Assembly: GCA_015522935.1 (NCBI GenBank)
Contig: WALH01000019.1
Coordinates: 1-16,219, forward strand
From: DHVE2 group archaeon
GTDB taxonomy: Archaea; Thermoplasmatota; Thermoplasmata; Thermoplasmatales; Aciduliprofundaceae
Direction of reading: 5' to 3'
DNA: 16,219 bases
Below are positions 1-8,139 of this stretch, in pieces (position 1 is the first letter of the stretch; each line of letters opens with the position of its first letter). The notes under the pieces are model-generated. The model saw only the letters and a program-made list of their open reading frames with translations. It searched no databases and had not been told where the DNA came from. The position numbers and the translations under genes are program-made.

Positions 1-1
1 C

Positions 2-73
2 GCTTATCTTATTCTTTTAGAGCAGGTTTACAGGGTTCTTCTGAGGATTCACGGCACGAAATATGAGAAGTGA
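2..73 (+). CDS. C-terminal end of an unidentified protein (cut by window edge)
   Basis: One plus-strand frame is open from base 2 to a TGA at 71-73. It gives about 23 residues with an amphipathic, coding-like composition, ending in RIHGTKYEK. The other two plus frames close at 66 or earlier with less protein-like sequence. The stop lies 41 bases before the DUF72 start and just ahead of a TATA-like element, which fits the end of an upstream gene. Too little remains to name a family. Confidence 0.4.
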   Translation, partial: AYLILLEQVYRVLLRIHGTKYEK

Positions 74-81
74 GGAGTGGT

Positions 82-94
82 AAAAACTTTATAC
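82..94 (+). promoter_or_regulatory. TATA-box promoter of the DUF72 gene
   Basis: An A-rich run followed by TTTATA (88-93) is centred about 25 bases before the ATG at 115. This spacing puts transcription initiation at or next to the start codon, so the mRNA is probably leaderless. No GGTGAT-type ribosome-binding site is present, which agrees. Confidence 0.4.
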
Positions 95-114
95 TTTCCT
101 GATAATCTTTCATT

Positions 115-837
115 ATGATTCATATCGGTACCTGTGGATTTCCGGTATCACGAAGCAAATACGTTAAGGAATTCTCTGTGGTTGAAGTTCAGAAAACATT
201 TTACACACCTATTCGTGAAGAAACTGCGAAAAAATGGCACAAAGAAATGCCAGAGAATTTTCAATTCACTTTAAAAGCACCCCAGACAATAACACACCCC
301 TTCAATAGTCCCACATATAGAAGATACCGTGGCCCTCCTGGAGATTTTGGCTTCTTCAAGAATAATAAGGATGTGATGAACTCATGGGAAGAATTTGTAA
401 AGATTGCAGAAATATTAAAAACAAGAATAATAATTTTTCAGAGTCCAGCGAGATTTCGAGAAACAGAGGAAAACATTAAAAATAGTTACGAATTTTTTGA
501 GAGTATCAAGCGGGATTTCATATTTGGCTGGGAACCCCGTGGAAAATGGAGTGGAGAAACAATAAAAAAGATATGCGAGGATCTTGATTTAATTCATGTG
601 GTTGATCCATTCAAAAACAGAAAACTGCACGGCGATTTCTCATATTTCAGACTTCACGGGATAACGGGATATCGATACAAATTCACCGATGGAGATCTTC
701 TAAAGTTGAAAAATATTGTACAGGATGGGGATTACTTAATGTTTAATAACACAAACATGTGGGAAGATGCACGGAGATTCAAATTGCTACTCTCAGAAGG
801 GCAATCTCATAATTCTGATAATCTGCGGCACCAATAA
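115..837 (+). CDS. DUF72 (YecE-like) family protein
   Basis: A 240-residue protein of the DUF72/YecE family, TIM-barrel-like proteins whose biochemical role is not established. Family landmarks seen are the N-terminal IGTCGFP (residues 4-10), FTLKAPQTITH near 51-61, FGWEPRGKW near 139-147, YFRLHG near 176-181 and the late LMFNNT stretch. Length is typical or slightly short. The start is set by the N-terminal IGTxG strand, which normally begins within a few residues of Met1, and by the promoter geometry. The last 59 bases overlap the convergent protease gene on the other strand. The final dozen polar residues lie beyond the usual family end, so the tail may be a local extension. Family assignment is firm; function is unknown. 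Confidence 0.9.
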   Translation: MIHIGTCGFPVSRSKYVKEFSVVEVQKTFYTPIREETAKKWHKEMPENFQFTLKAPQTITHPFNSPTYRRYRGPPGDFGFFKNNKDVMNSWEEFVKIAEILKTRIIIFQSPARFRETEENIKNSYEFFESIKRDFIFGWEPRGKWSGETIKKICEDLDLIHVVDPFKNRKLHGDFSYFRLHGITGYRYKFTDGDLLKLKNIVQDGDYLMFNNTNMWEDARRFKLLLSEGQSHNSDNLRHQ

Positions 838-2425
838 TGGTAGAGCCTAGAACCCTTATGTGGAGATTCGTGATGCCATGGTCAATCCTCAGTGTATCAT
901 TTTGCACATTCGTTATGTTGAAATCCATTCCATTCAAGGAGATAAATTTCACAGTTCTATTCCCATCCTCGTTAATAAGTTGCACATTGAATTCTGATTG
1001 ATTCACATGTTTGGGGGAGAAGTAGAGGAATGGAGATATGTTGAACACATCAAATGTTAAATTTCTCCGTACCTCATAACCTGTAAGAGTTTTAAGTTGG
1101 ATGCCCAGATTGTGATTTCCTGATTTTAGAGCTTTGACACTTACATTTAAAATTCTGTACGAATTTGTATCTAAAGAAAACGCAAATTTTCCACAGGATA
1201 CGTTGAAATTCCCATTGGTAATCAATCTCACCGTTATGTTTTCTCTCATCTCTCCTGAGTTACTAATGTTGAGCGTGAGATTCTTCTGAACATATTCTGT
1301 GTTAAGAATAAAAATCTTTGAATCTATATGAGGGATAACGTTCACTTTTTCCTGCAGGACTTTATACTCCACTGGAACAGGCACAAATGTAACAGCAAAA
1401 ATCAAAACTCCCGTTAAAGCTATTGCCAGTCTCTTTTTATCCAATTTAACTATCTCGTTGAGTGGTGGGGGATGCCTCAATCCAAGTATTATAACAAAAA
1501 GCCCGAATATAAGCCACCCAAGGTAAAACATGCCAAGAGCTATCAGAAGGGCTGCAAATCCGTAGCTCACATACTTCGCCTTATCACCTAATACAGCACG
1601 GGCCACATGACCTCCATCCAACTGGCCCACAGGAAAAAGATTAATTGCAGTTACCACAAATCCAACCCAACCGGCCATTGCTACGGGATGAACGAAGGCT
1701 GAGGAAGGAGATAGAAATTCTAAAAACTGGTAAATTAAAGGGACATTAAATAGGAGATATGTGTTTGTGCTTTCTAAATTTATATGAGCTGGAGTTTGAG
1801 CACCCAAAAATAATCCGATAATTGTTACAGGTATTGCCACTATAAATCCTACTATCGGCCCTGAAAGACCAACATCCACCAAGGATTTTTTGTCTGGCAT
1901 AGGTTCGCGGATAGATATAAATGCACCCAAAGTACCGAGCATTGTAGGCGCAGGAATGAAAAATGGAAGTGATGCAGCTATATGATGCTTTTTGGCGGCA
2001 AAGTAATGTCCCATCTCATGGGAACCCAGAATGGTAAGAAGAGGGAGAGAGAAATAAATAAATCCCCCCCATAAACCATGCATCAAATCTGTTGAACCAT
2101 AGTAAGATTCGTAATAGCCCATACCAACCCATATTGTGGAAATAATGGTCAGAATGAGAAATACCACATTTATCCAAACACTCCAGTATCTTCTCCGTGG
2201 CATTTTTATTACATAGAGTACATATTCTGCACCCTTCCTTTTCACCATTGGAACTACATTCCACTTCTTCAATTCTAATCGTAAAGATTCAAAGTTCTTC
2301 TCAAAAATCTTCTCGTTTGCGAATGTGAAATAGAATTCAAGATGATCCGGCGCAACTCTCACCTCATAAACATCCAGATATTTTCTCACGATTAAATTAA
2401 CATCATCAATTGTCAAATCTCTCAT
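779..2425 (-). CDS. Site-2-protease-type (M50) membrane zinc metalloprotease with a C-terminal extracytoplasmic domain
   Basis: A 548-residue intramembrane protease candidate. Residues 1-80 form a soluble N-terminal domain. Hydrophobic segments follow from about 82. The zinc motif HEMGH is at 136-140, and the third-ligand motif LDGGH at 269-273 follows NLFP, as in M50 proteases. More membrane segments lie at about 283-316 and 331-350. After the last one, about 200 residues (352-548) form a beta-rich region with many Asn-X-Ser/Thr sites, probably outside the cell and resembling Ig/CARDB-like folds. The family cleaves membrane-embedded substrates; the target here is unknown. The gene starts one base after the alaS stop, with a GGGGAT-like ribosome-binding site five bases before the ATG, so it is probably translated from the alaS transcript. 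Its 3' end runs 59 bases into the DUF72 gene. Confidence 0.88.
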   Translation of the reverse strand: MRDLTIDDVNLIVRKYLDVYEVRVAPDHLEFYFTFANEKIFEKNFESLRLELKKWNVVPMVKRKGAEYVLYVIKMPRRRYWSVWINVVFLILTIISTIWVGMGYYESYYGSTDLMHGLWGGFIYFSLPLLTILGSHEMGHYFAAKKHHIAASLPFFIPAPTMLGTLGAFISIREPMPDKKSLVDVGLSGPIVGFIVAIPVTIIGLFLGAQTPAHINLESTNTYLLFNVPLIYQFLEFLSPSSAFVHPVAMAGWVGFVVTAINLFPVGQLDGGHVARAVLGDKAKYVSYGFAALLIALGMFYLGWLIFGLFVIILGLRHPPPLNEIVKLDKKRLAIALTGVLIFAVTFVPVPVEYKVLQEKVNVIPHIDSKIFILNTEYVQKNLTLNISNSGEMRENITVRLITNGNFNVSCGKFAFSLDTNSYRILNVSVKALKSGNHNLGIQLKTLTGYEVRRNLTFDVFNISPFLYFSPKHVNQSEFNVQLINEDGNRTVKFISLNGMDFNITNVQNDTLRIDHGITNLHIRVLGSTIIGAADYQNYEIALLRVAI

Positions 2426-2426
2426 C

Positions 2427-5099
2427 TTAAATCCCCGTTATTTCCTTCGCCCTTTTAAGGCCTTCGCCTATTTTTCTTTCATTCCCTTTTCCCTGCGAGA
2501 AATCTCTCTTTCCTCCCGCTCTTCCATCCATGACCTTTGCGATTTCTGTTGCTATCTCCCTCGCCTTTCCAGAGCGGCTGTAAACCATTATATCTCCAGA
2601 CATGCTGATTAGGGTAACCTCATCCAACTTCTTACTCAGAAGGTGCACTATTTCCTGCATTTCCTCCCTGCTGACATTCACTTTAAGAACAAGTTTTCCA
2701 TTCTTCGCCTGCTTTACATATTCCTCTGCCATAATCTGGATTTTTTCTTTTATTAATCTTTCCTTCTCCTTTCTCAGAGCCTTCATTTCGTCCATTAAAC
2801 CACGAATTTTTTTCACTGCACCACGAGTATCTGAATTAACAAGATGCGATATCTGAATGAGGGTATCCTCCATCTCCTGAACATTTTCCAGTGCGCTCAA
2901 TCCTGCAGAATAAATTATTCTCGTAACCCCGTCCTGAATTCTCTCGGTTTTGATTATTTTGAGAAATCCTATCTCGCCTGTCTTCTTCACGTGTGTGCCT
3001 CCGCATGCTTCCACATCATAACCATCTATTTTTACAACGCGTATCTCTTTTCCCGGTGGAATGCCTCCTTCATAAAGCACAAATCCATACTTGTTTTCCG
3101 CATCTCTGCGATCCATGAACTTGGCATTCACATCTAAATTTGCCGTGATAATTCTCAACGCTTCCCTTTCAATTTTCTTTATTTCATCTCTGCTTACGGT
3201 CTTGTAGTGTGCGATGTCGAATCGAGATTCATAAACACCTTTTTGCGTTCCGTGTTGCCATATATGCTTACCTAAAACCCTTCTCGCAGAAGCAAGAAGA
3301 ATATGCTCTGCGGTGTGCATGCGCATTAGCCTTTCTCTTCTATCCCAGTCGAGAAATCCTTTTATTTTTTTGCCTTTTTCGATACATCCGTTTATTCTGT
3401 GAACCACCACATCCCCGTATTTCTGCACATCCATCACGCTGTACTCTATTCCATCAACGATAATTTTTCCCCTATCGCTGGGCTGCCCCCCTCCCTCGGG
3501 ATAAAATGCAGTTTGATCAAGGATGACTTCGTTGTTCTCACACCCTAACACAATTGCCTCAAATTTCCGTATGTATGAATCTTTGTAGTAAAGCAATTTT
3601 GTCGAAGGATAATCATATTCTCTTTTTTCTTTTTTCTCCTCTTTTTTTGCTTTTTCGTGCCTTTTAGCAACGAGGGAATGGAAATTCTCCGGCACTTCTA
3701 TTTTCATTTCTTTCTCCTTACCTATCTTCTGTACTATCTCGGGCAGAATTCCGTGGGAATCGTAAAGAAGAATTAAATCATCCACGCTGATGCTCTTTTT
3801 CTTTTTCATCATCCTCTTTACCAATTCTCTTCCCCTTGCGAGGGTTTTCTCGTACCTCTCCTTTTCTAACTTTAATTCTTCTTTTATTGTGGGAAGCATG
3901 CTCCTATCCATCACATCTCTGAAATTGTTCACATGAATTTCAACAAGATCATAAAGGGAAAACGGAATTTTAAGATCTTTTATTATGTTCAAACTCCTCC
4001 TTATGAGCAATCTTGCTAAATACCCAGCCTGAATGTTCGATGGAATAATTCCATCTGTAAGCATGAAACTCAAACTTCTTGTATAATCCACAAGTGTGTA
4101 TATTTTCTGTATGGGCACAATGTAGCGATTGTAATAATCCCGTGTTATTCCTGCAATTTTCACAAATTCCCCCACAAATTTCTTTTCACCCATTACCTCT
4201 ATTTTTGGGGAATGGTACGCAAGTTTCAGAAGAATTTCATCTTCCTTTTCTCCTCTCTCAATCTTTGCTTCTTCCATAAGCATGGAAATCATATCTGGAT
4301 AAATTGCATCGTAAATTGTCGGGCTCATCCTGGAAACCCACACAAATCTCTCTAACCCGTAGCCCGTATCTACGATTTTCAAAGGCATTTCTGAATACTT
4401 TATTCCATCAATCTCCACATCGCCGTTGGAGTCTTCACGAAGGTTCATAAAAACAAGAGTTGCCAACTCCAAACCTCCAACTATAACCTCAAGACTCGCT
4501 CCCGCGTTTCCTCCACCAAACCACGGATGTTCCTTCAGCACGATATCCTCTTTCTTAGCGCCCAGAGATTGAAGGAATTCTATCGCATACCGCACTGTTT
4601 CATCTTTCCAGTAAACGAATTTGTCCTTGTAGTTGAATGCATGGTGGGCCATCATCTCAAAACCCGTTAAATGCCTACCTGTCTTTCCCACGGAATCGAT
4701 GTCAACCATCCTTATGCATGGTTGCGAAATAACTAAGGGATTCGCCGGAGGTTCAACTAAACCCGATGTCACGTGTGGCTGAAAATCGTAAATGGACGCG
4801 TTAACCAAGAATACATCATCGCGCCATCTTGCTACTACGGGATATCTTTTTATCGGTGTGTGTCCCCTTTCCCGGAAGAAATTGATGAATGTGTCTCTCA
4901 TCTCCTTAATCCCATACTCCCTTTTGAACATCTGCTCCTTCAGAAATTTGTACTCCCCACAGGGCGATTCGGTACAGGTATCCCGTGGTACGGAACTCCA
5001 GAAATAGGCGCCGCATTTTTTACATTGATACCTTTTAAATCCTTCGTTACGGAGATATTTGATATTTAACTCCCGGCTCATAAGTTCGTCAACCTGCAT
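2427..5099 (-). CDS. alaS: Alanyl-tRNA synthetase, archaeal type
   Basis: Charges tRNA(Ala) with alanine. An N-terminal cysteine cluster (C26, C29, C42, C47 from the start chosen here) marks the archaeal form. The class II catalytic domain follows, with a motif 2 region near 130-155 and the motif 3 GYGLER near 245. A Lys/Glu-rich linker leads to the editing domain with zinc ligands in HTAEH (595-599) and CGGTH (699-703), then a C-terminal DHHA1-like domain with the Gly-rich GGKRDFSQGKG. The frame is open to an ATG at 5174 (915 residues), but that start overlaps the preceding gene by 35 bases and has no ribosome-binding site. The ATG at 5099 (890 residues) matches the usual distance to the cysteine cluster and lies about 25 bases from a TATA-like element. 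A third ATG at 5081 is possible. Identity is certain; the start is not. Confidence 0.95.
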   Translation of the reverse strand: MQVDELMSRELNIKYLRNEGFKRYQCKKCGAYFWSSVPRDTCTESPCGEYKFLKEQMFKREYGIKEMRDTFINFFRERGHTPIKRYPVVARWRDDVFLVNASIYDFQPHVTSGLVEPPANPLVISQPCIRMVDIDSVGKTGRHLTGFEMMAHHAFNYKDKFVYWKDETVRYAIEFLQSLGAKKEDIVLKEHPWFGGGNAGASLEVIVGGLELATLVFMNLREDSNGDVEIDGIKYSEMPLKIVDTGYGLERFVWVSRMSPTIYDAIYPDMISMLMEEAKIERGEKEDEILLKLAYHSPKIEVMGEKKFVGEFVKIAGITRDYYNRYIVPIQKIYTLVDYTRSLSFMLTDGIIPSNIQAGYLARLLIRRSLNIIKDLKIPFSLYDLVEIHVNNFRDVMDRSMLPTIKEELKLEKERYEKTLARGRELVKRMMKKKKSISVDDLILLYDSHGILPEIVQKIGKEKEMKIEVPENFHSLVAKRHEKAKKEEKKEKREYDYPSTKLLYYKDSYIRKFEAIVLGCENNEVILDQTAFYPEGGGQPSDRGKIIVDGIEYSVMDVQKYGDVVVHRINGCIEKGKKIKGFLDWDRRERLMRMHTAEHILLASARRVLGKHIWQHGTQKGVYESRFDIAHYKTVSRDEIKKIEREALRIITANLDVNAKFMDRRDAENKYGFVLYEGGIPPGKEIRVVKIDGYDVEACGGTHVKKTGEIGFLKIIKTERIQDGVTRIIYSAGLSALENVQEMEDTLIQISHLVNSDTRGAVKKIRGLMDEMKALRKEKERLIKEKIQIMAEEYVKQAKNGKLVLKVNVSREEMQEIVHLLSKKLDEVTLISMSGDIMVYSRSGKAREIATEIAKVMDGRAGGKRDFSQGKGNERKIGEGLKRAKEITGI

Positions 5100-5121
5100 T
5101 GATTTTGTGAATGCCCCGATG

Positions 5122-5146
5122 TTATTAAATTTTGCCTTTTTATAAC
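5122..5146 (-). promoter_or_regulatory. Probable internal promoter(s) for alaS
   Basis: Two TATA-like elements read on the minus strand lie across the end of the upstream oxidoreductase gene: TTTAATAA (5122-5129) and TTATAAAAAG (5136-5145). The first is centred about 26 bases before the ATG at 5099, the leaderless geometry of other genes here. The second would give a leader of about 16 bases. AT-rich coding sequence can mimic such sites, so this is moderate evidence only. Confidence 0.35.
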
Positions 5147-6603
5147 TTAGAACATCTTCTCGTGATAACAACATCGGCGCCTGTGTTGAGAATGTTCTTC
5201 ACCACGATGTCCCCGATTTCCTTGGGTGCTTCAACCTCAACCTCGCTTAAAAACCTCATCGCATCTCGTAGCAACTTCTTTGGTATTGGCTTATCTGTTT
5301 TGACTGAAACCACGGGCAAATCGCCATTTCTACATGGAACAACTGTTATAAGAGTTCTTTTTAGATTCAAATATTCTTCTTTTCCGTATTCCTCACTTTT
5401 TGTATAATCTTCTCCCTCAGCCTCCAGAATTGTGGGATTTTCAATTTTTATGCGGATTTTGAATCTGAACATCTCCGAAGCTCTTGCCATCGGAATTCCA
5501 TGAATAACGTTGCCGTTAAGTATTATTTTTGCATCTCTAATCTCTTTTTTTATCCTTCCATACAAGAAAAATGGTTCATCGCCAACTACCCTCTGAGGAA
5601 TGAAGTATCTTATGTACTTTCCTGCGATGATTTCCCGCATGTTTTTTGGTATAAGTTTCCTAATGTACAGATCCGCACCTCTCGCAGCTGTTTCTCCTTG
5701 CTCCACAGCGTAATCCACGAGATCATTAATCATCACACAGTTTCCGGCAGCGAAGATCCCACTTACACTTGTCTGGAAATATTCATCCACAATCGGCCCT
5801 CCCGTTTTCTCATCCATTTCCGCTCCAATCTTTTTAAGCTTTTTCACCTTTGGAATCAAGCCGGCGGCGATTATCACTGTATCGCATTCAACCCACCTCC
5901 TTTCTCCCGTTCTCAGATTTTCCACCAGCGCTTTTTCGACCCTTTTTCTTCCTCTTATTTCCACTACCCTGTGCTCCAGAAGAAGAGGAATATCAAAATC
6001 GTAGAGGCATTGAGCAACATTTCTCATAGACCATCCGGGATGAGGAAGGATTTCAACCACGCCCACAACTTCACAGCCTTCAAGTGCGAATCTTCTGGCC
6101 ATTATTAAGCCTGCATCCCCCGAGCCAACTATGAGAATTCTTTCCCCCGGAAGAATGCCGTATAGGTCCATCATAGCCTGCGCTTCACCCGCTGTGTATA
6201 TGCCCGAGGTTCTATCCCCTAAAATTCCTATTTCGAATCTGTTTTTCTCTCTTGCTCCCGTGGCAAATATTACGGCTTGCGCCTCGATTTCTTTTATTCC
6301 TTCAGATGTTGTTAATTTCATCTTTTTATTTCTTCCATTTTCAATCTTTTCAAGGTATGAGTTGAGAAAAATCTCAATGTTCTCCTTTTCTATTTTTCTT
6401 ACCAATCTATCCGAAAATTCTCCTCCCGTCAAGTTCTCTTTGAAGTAATGCAATCCGAAGCCGGTGTGGATGCTCCGTAAGAGAATTCCACCGAGACGCT
6501 CAGAGGATTCTACGAGCGCAACCCTGTAACCGAATTCGGAAGATTTTAAAGCAGCGGCCATACCTGCCGGACCACCGCCAACAACCACAATGTCAAATTT
6601 CAT
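5140..6603 (-). CDS. FAD/NAD(P)-dependent oxidoreductase fused to a DUF1667-like domain
   Basis: A 487-residue flavoprotein of the pyridine nucleotide-disulfide oxidoreductase fold. FAD binding is shown by GGGPAG (9-14), ATG near 115 and AGNC near 286. NAD(P) binding is shown by GSGDAG (160-165). A domain around 329-395 begins IRYFIPQRV, characteristic of the oxidoreductase paired with GlpA-like enzymes in Thermotoga-type operons. Residues from about 378 to 483 resemble DUF1667, normally a separate small protein of those operons; the conserved core GDLPVVSVKTDKPIPK (427-442) is clear. The DUF1667 cysteine pairs are not present. There is no CxxC redox pair near the FAD site. The ATG overlaps the upstream stop as ATGA and follows a GAGGAGG site. 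It probably acts with the upstream enzyme in electron transfer; partner and acceptor are not shown. Confidence 0.87.
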   Translation of the reverse strand: MKFDIVVVGGGPAGMAAALKSSEFGYRVALVESSERLGGILLRSIHTGFGLHYFKENLTGGEFSDRLVRKIEKENIEIFLNSYLEKIENGRNKKMKLTTSEGIKEIEAQAVIFATGAREKNRFEIGILGDRTSGIYTAGEAQAMMDLYGILPGERILIVGSGDAGLIMARRFALEGCEVVGVVEILPHPGWSMRNVAQCLYDFDIPLLLEHRVVEIRGRKRVEKALVENLRTGERRWVECDTVIIAAGLIPKVKKLKKIGAEMDEKTGGPIVDEYFQTSVSGIFAAGNCVMINDLVDYAVEQGETAARGADLYIRKLIPKNMREIIAGKYIRYFIPQRVVGDEPFFLYGRIKKEIRDAKIILNGNVIHGIPMARASEMFRFKIRIKIENPTILEAEGEDYTKSEEYGKEEYLNLKRTLITVVPCRNGDLPVVSVKTDKPIPKKLLRDAMRFLSEVEVEAPKEIGDIVVKNILNTGADVVITRRCSKL

Positions 6604-8063
6604 TTTGATTCCCTCCTCAAAATGGTTTTGATATCCCCTACGCCAATTTCAGAACCCTCGCCTTTGAGTTGGACCTTCCAGAGAGGAATTCCAAGTTCTC
6701 TCGATAAAATTCGCGCAATTCTTATTCGGCAGAAGTTTCCCTGACAGCGACCCATCATAGCCCTTGTTCTCAATTTTACTCCATCCAGGGTTGTGGCACC
6801 TCTCCTTATCGCTTCCAAGATTTCGTATTCACTCACCATCTCGCACATGCAGACAATTTTTCCGTAGGGAGGATTTTTCTTTATCTCTTTCTCTCTTTCC
6901 TCATCACCCATCTTTGCAATTTTTTTTATTCCTTCCCTTATAGGATTCCATTTTTTCTTCCTCTCCAATCTCACGCCCACCTCTCGAATTATTTTTTCGA
7001 CTTTTTCCGCAATGGCCGGAGCGGAAGTTAATCCCGGGGAACGAATTCCCGCGACATTTATAAATCCCCATGGCTCCTCGTATCCTTCGATTATGAAATC
7101 CCCGTGTGGGGGCTCGGCTCTCAATCCAGAAAATGTCCTTATAACCATATTTTTAGGGGGGAGTCTTCTAACGATTTTCTGCGCATTTTCCCATGCGAAA
7201 TCAAGACCTTCCTTCGTATTCCCTAAATCCTCCTTATCTTCCACATCCTGAGCGTTTGGGCCGAGCATCAAATTTCCATCCACGGTCGTGGTTACTACAA
7301 CTCCCTTGGATTTTGGTGTGGGGGTTGGAAATAAAATGCGGGATACTTTGGGATACGAATCTTTGTCGAAAATCATATATTCTCCCTTTCGTGGTTTTAT
7401 TTGAAAATGATTTATCCCGATCATTTTTGATATTTCGTCTGCATGAATGCCGGAGGCGTTTATCACGACATCCGCCTGTAACTCCGAGCCATCGCTTAAT
7501 CTCACGCCTTTTACTTCCCCTTTCTTCACCCTTATACCTCTTACCTCTCTCCTGAATATGAAACTTGCACCGTTTTCAATGGCATTTTCCATGAGGGCGA
7601 ATGTGGCTTCGTATGGCGAAACTTTACCCGCGGTGGGAGCGTATAAAGCAGCGATGATCTCTTCATTCAGATTTTCCTCCAAATTTCTGAGTTCCTTTTC
7701 GTGTACTATTTTCAAAGAGGGCACACCGTTTCTCTCGCCCCTCTTTTTCAACTCCTCCAAAATTTTCATCTCCTCCTCATTCTTCGCAACTACCAGAGAG
7801 CCGGGAAAGGAGGCAGGGATGTCAAGTTCTTCAATCCAGTTTCTCCACATTCGATTTCCCTTCGGACATAATTCCGCACGGAGAGGATATTTATTAGGAT
7901 CATCATCGTAGCAGGCGTGAATTAAACCCGTATTGGCCTTGCTCGTTCCGAATGAGGCGTCCGCCTCTTTCTCAACCACGGTTATTCTGAGATTTTCGTA
8001 CTTTGATAATTCTCTCGCAATTCCACACCCTATGATTCCAGCACCGATGATCACAATATGCAT
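6600..8063 (-). CDS. GlpA-like FAD-dependent dehydrogenase (glycerol-3-phosphate dehydrogenase / DAO family) with BFD-type [2Fe-2S] domain
   Basis: A 487-residue protein. Residues 1 to about 360 are a DAO-fold FAD domain with GAGIIGCGIA (7-16), an acidic residue at the end of the second strand (E31) and the C-terminal FAD-contact GIRSPGLTSAP (339-349). The C-terminal domain carries C405, C407, C440 and C445 in a C-x-C...C-x4-C pattern, as in BFD-like [2Fe-2S] domains. This architecture matches the catalytic subunit of anaerobic glycerol-3-phosphate dehydrogenase, which oxidises sn-glycerol 3-phosphate to dihydroxyacetone phosphate. Related 2-hydroxyacid or amine oxidases share the fold, so the substrate is inferred. 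It is the first gene of the minus-strand cluster, and its stop overlaps the next ATG. A TATA element 25 bases upstream and no ribosome-binding site point to a leaderless start. No glycerol kinase, facilitator or GlpC-like subunit is in the window. Confidence 0.85.
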   Translation of the reverse strand: MHIVIIGAGIIGCGIARELSKYENLRITVVEKEADASFGTSKANTGLIHACYDDDPNKYPLRAELCPKGNRMWRNWIEELDIPASFPGSLVVAKNEEEMKILEELKKRGERNGVPSLKIVHEKELRNLEENLNEEIIAALYAPTAGKVSPYEATFALMENAIENGASFIFRREVRGIRVKKGEVKGVRLSDGSELQADVVINASGIHADEISKMIGINHFQIKPRKGEYMIFDKDSYPKVSRILFPTPTPKSKGVVVTTTVDGNLMLGPNAQDVEDKEDLGNTKEGLDFAWENAQKIVRRLPPKNMVIRTFSGLRAEPPHGDFIIEGYEEPWGFINVAGIRSPGLTSAPAIAEKVEKIIREVGVRLERKKKWNPIREGIKKIAKMGDEEREKEIKKNPPYGKIVCMCEMVSEYEILEAIRRGATTLDGVKLRTRAMMGRCQGNFCRIRIARILSRELGIPLWKVQLKGEGSEIGVGDIKTILRRESK

Positions 8064-8082
8064 AGGAACCGCAATGGCCTTT

Positions 8083-8094
8083 GCGTATAAGTAA
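8083..8094 (-). promoter_or_regulatory. TATA-box promoter of the GlpA-like operon
   Basis: On the minus strand, CTTATACG (8084-8091) is centred about 25 bases before the ATG at 8063, predicting a leaderless transcript. It is the only promoter candidate found directly ahead of the cluster. Confidence 0.45.
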
Positions 8095-8124
8095 TTATCA
8101 TGAAATCAGAAAATGAGGTGGAAA

Positions 8125-8139
8125 AAGAGATTTATATAG
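8125..8139 (+). promoter_or_regulatory. Strong BRE/TATA promoter element upstream of the microgenes
   Basis: A purine-rich stretch (AAAGAGA) followed by TTTATATA (8131-8138) closely fits an archaeal BRE plus TATA box. Initiation would be near 8160, leaving about 130 bases before the first microgene. A weaker AT-rich element near 8243-8252 could instead give a short leader of about 20 bases. Confidence 0.45.

Noticed and set aside
2602..5407. Plus-strand frames of 66-98 codons opposite alaS and the start of the upstream gene
   Set aside because: Antisense shadows of alaS and its neighbour; composition is not protein-like and no ribosome-binding sites are present.
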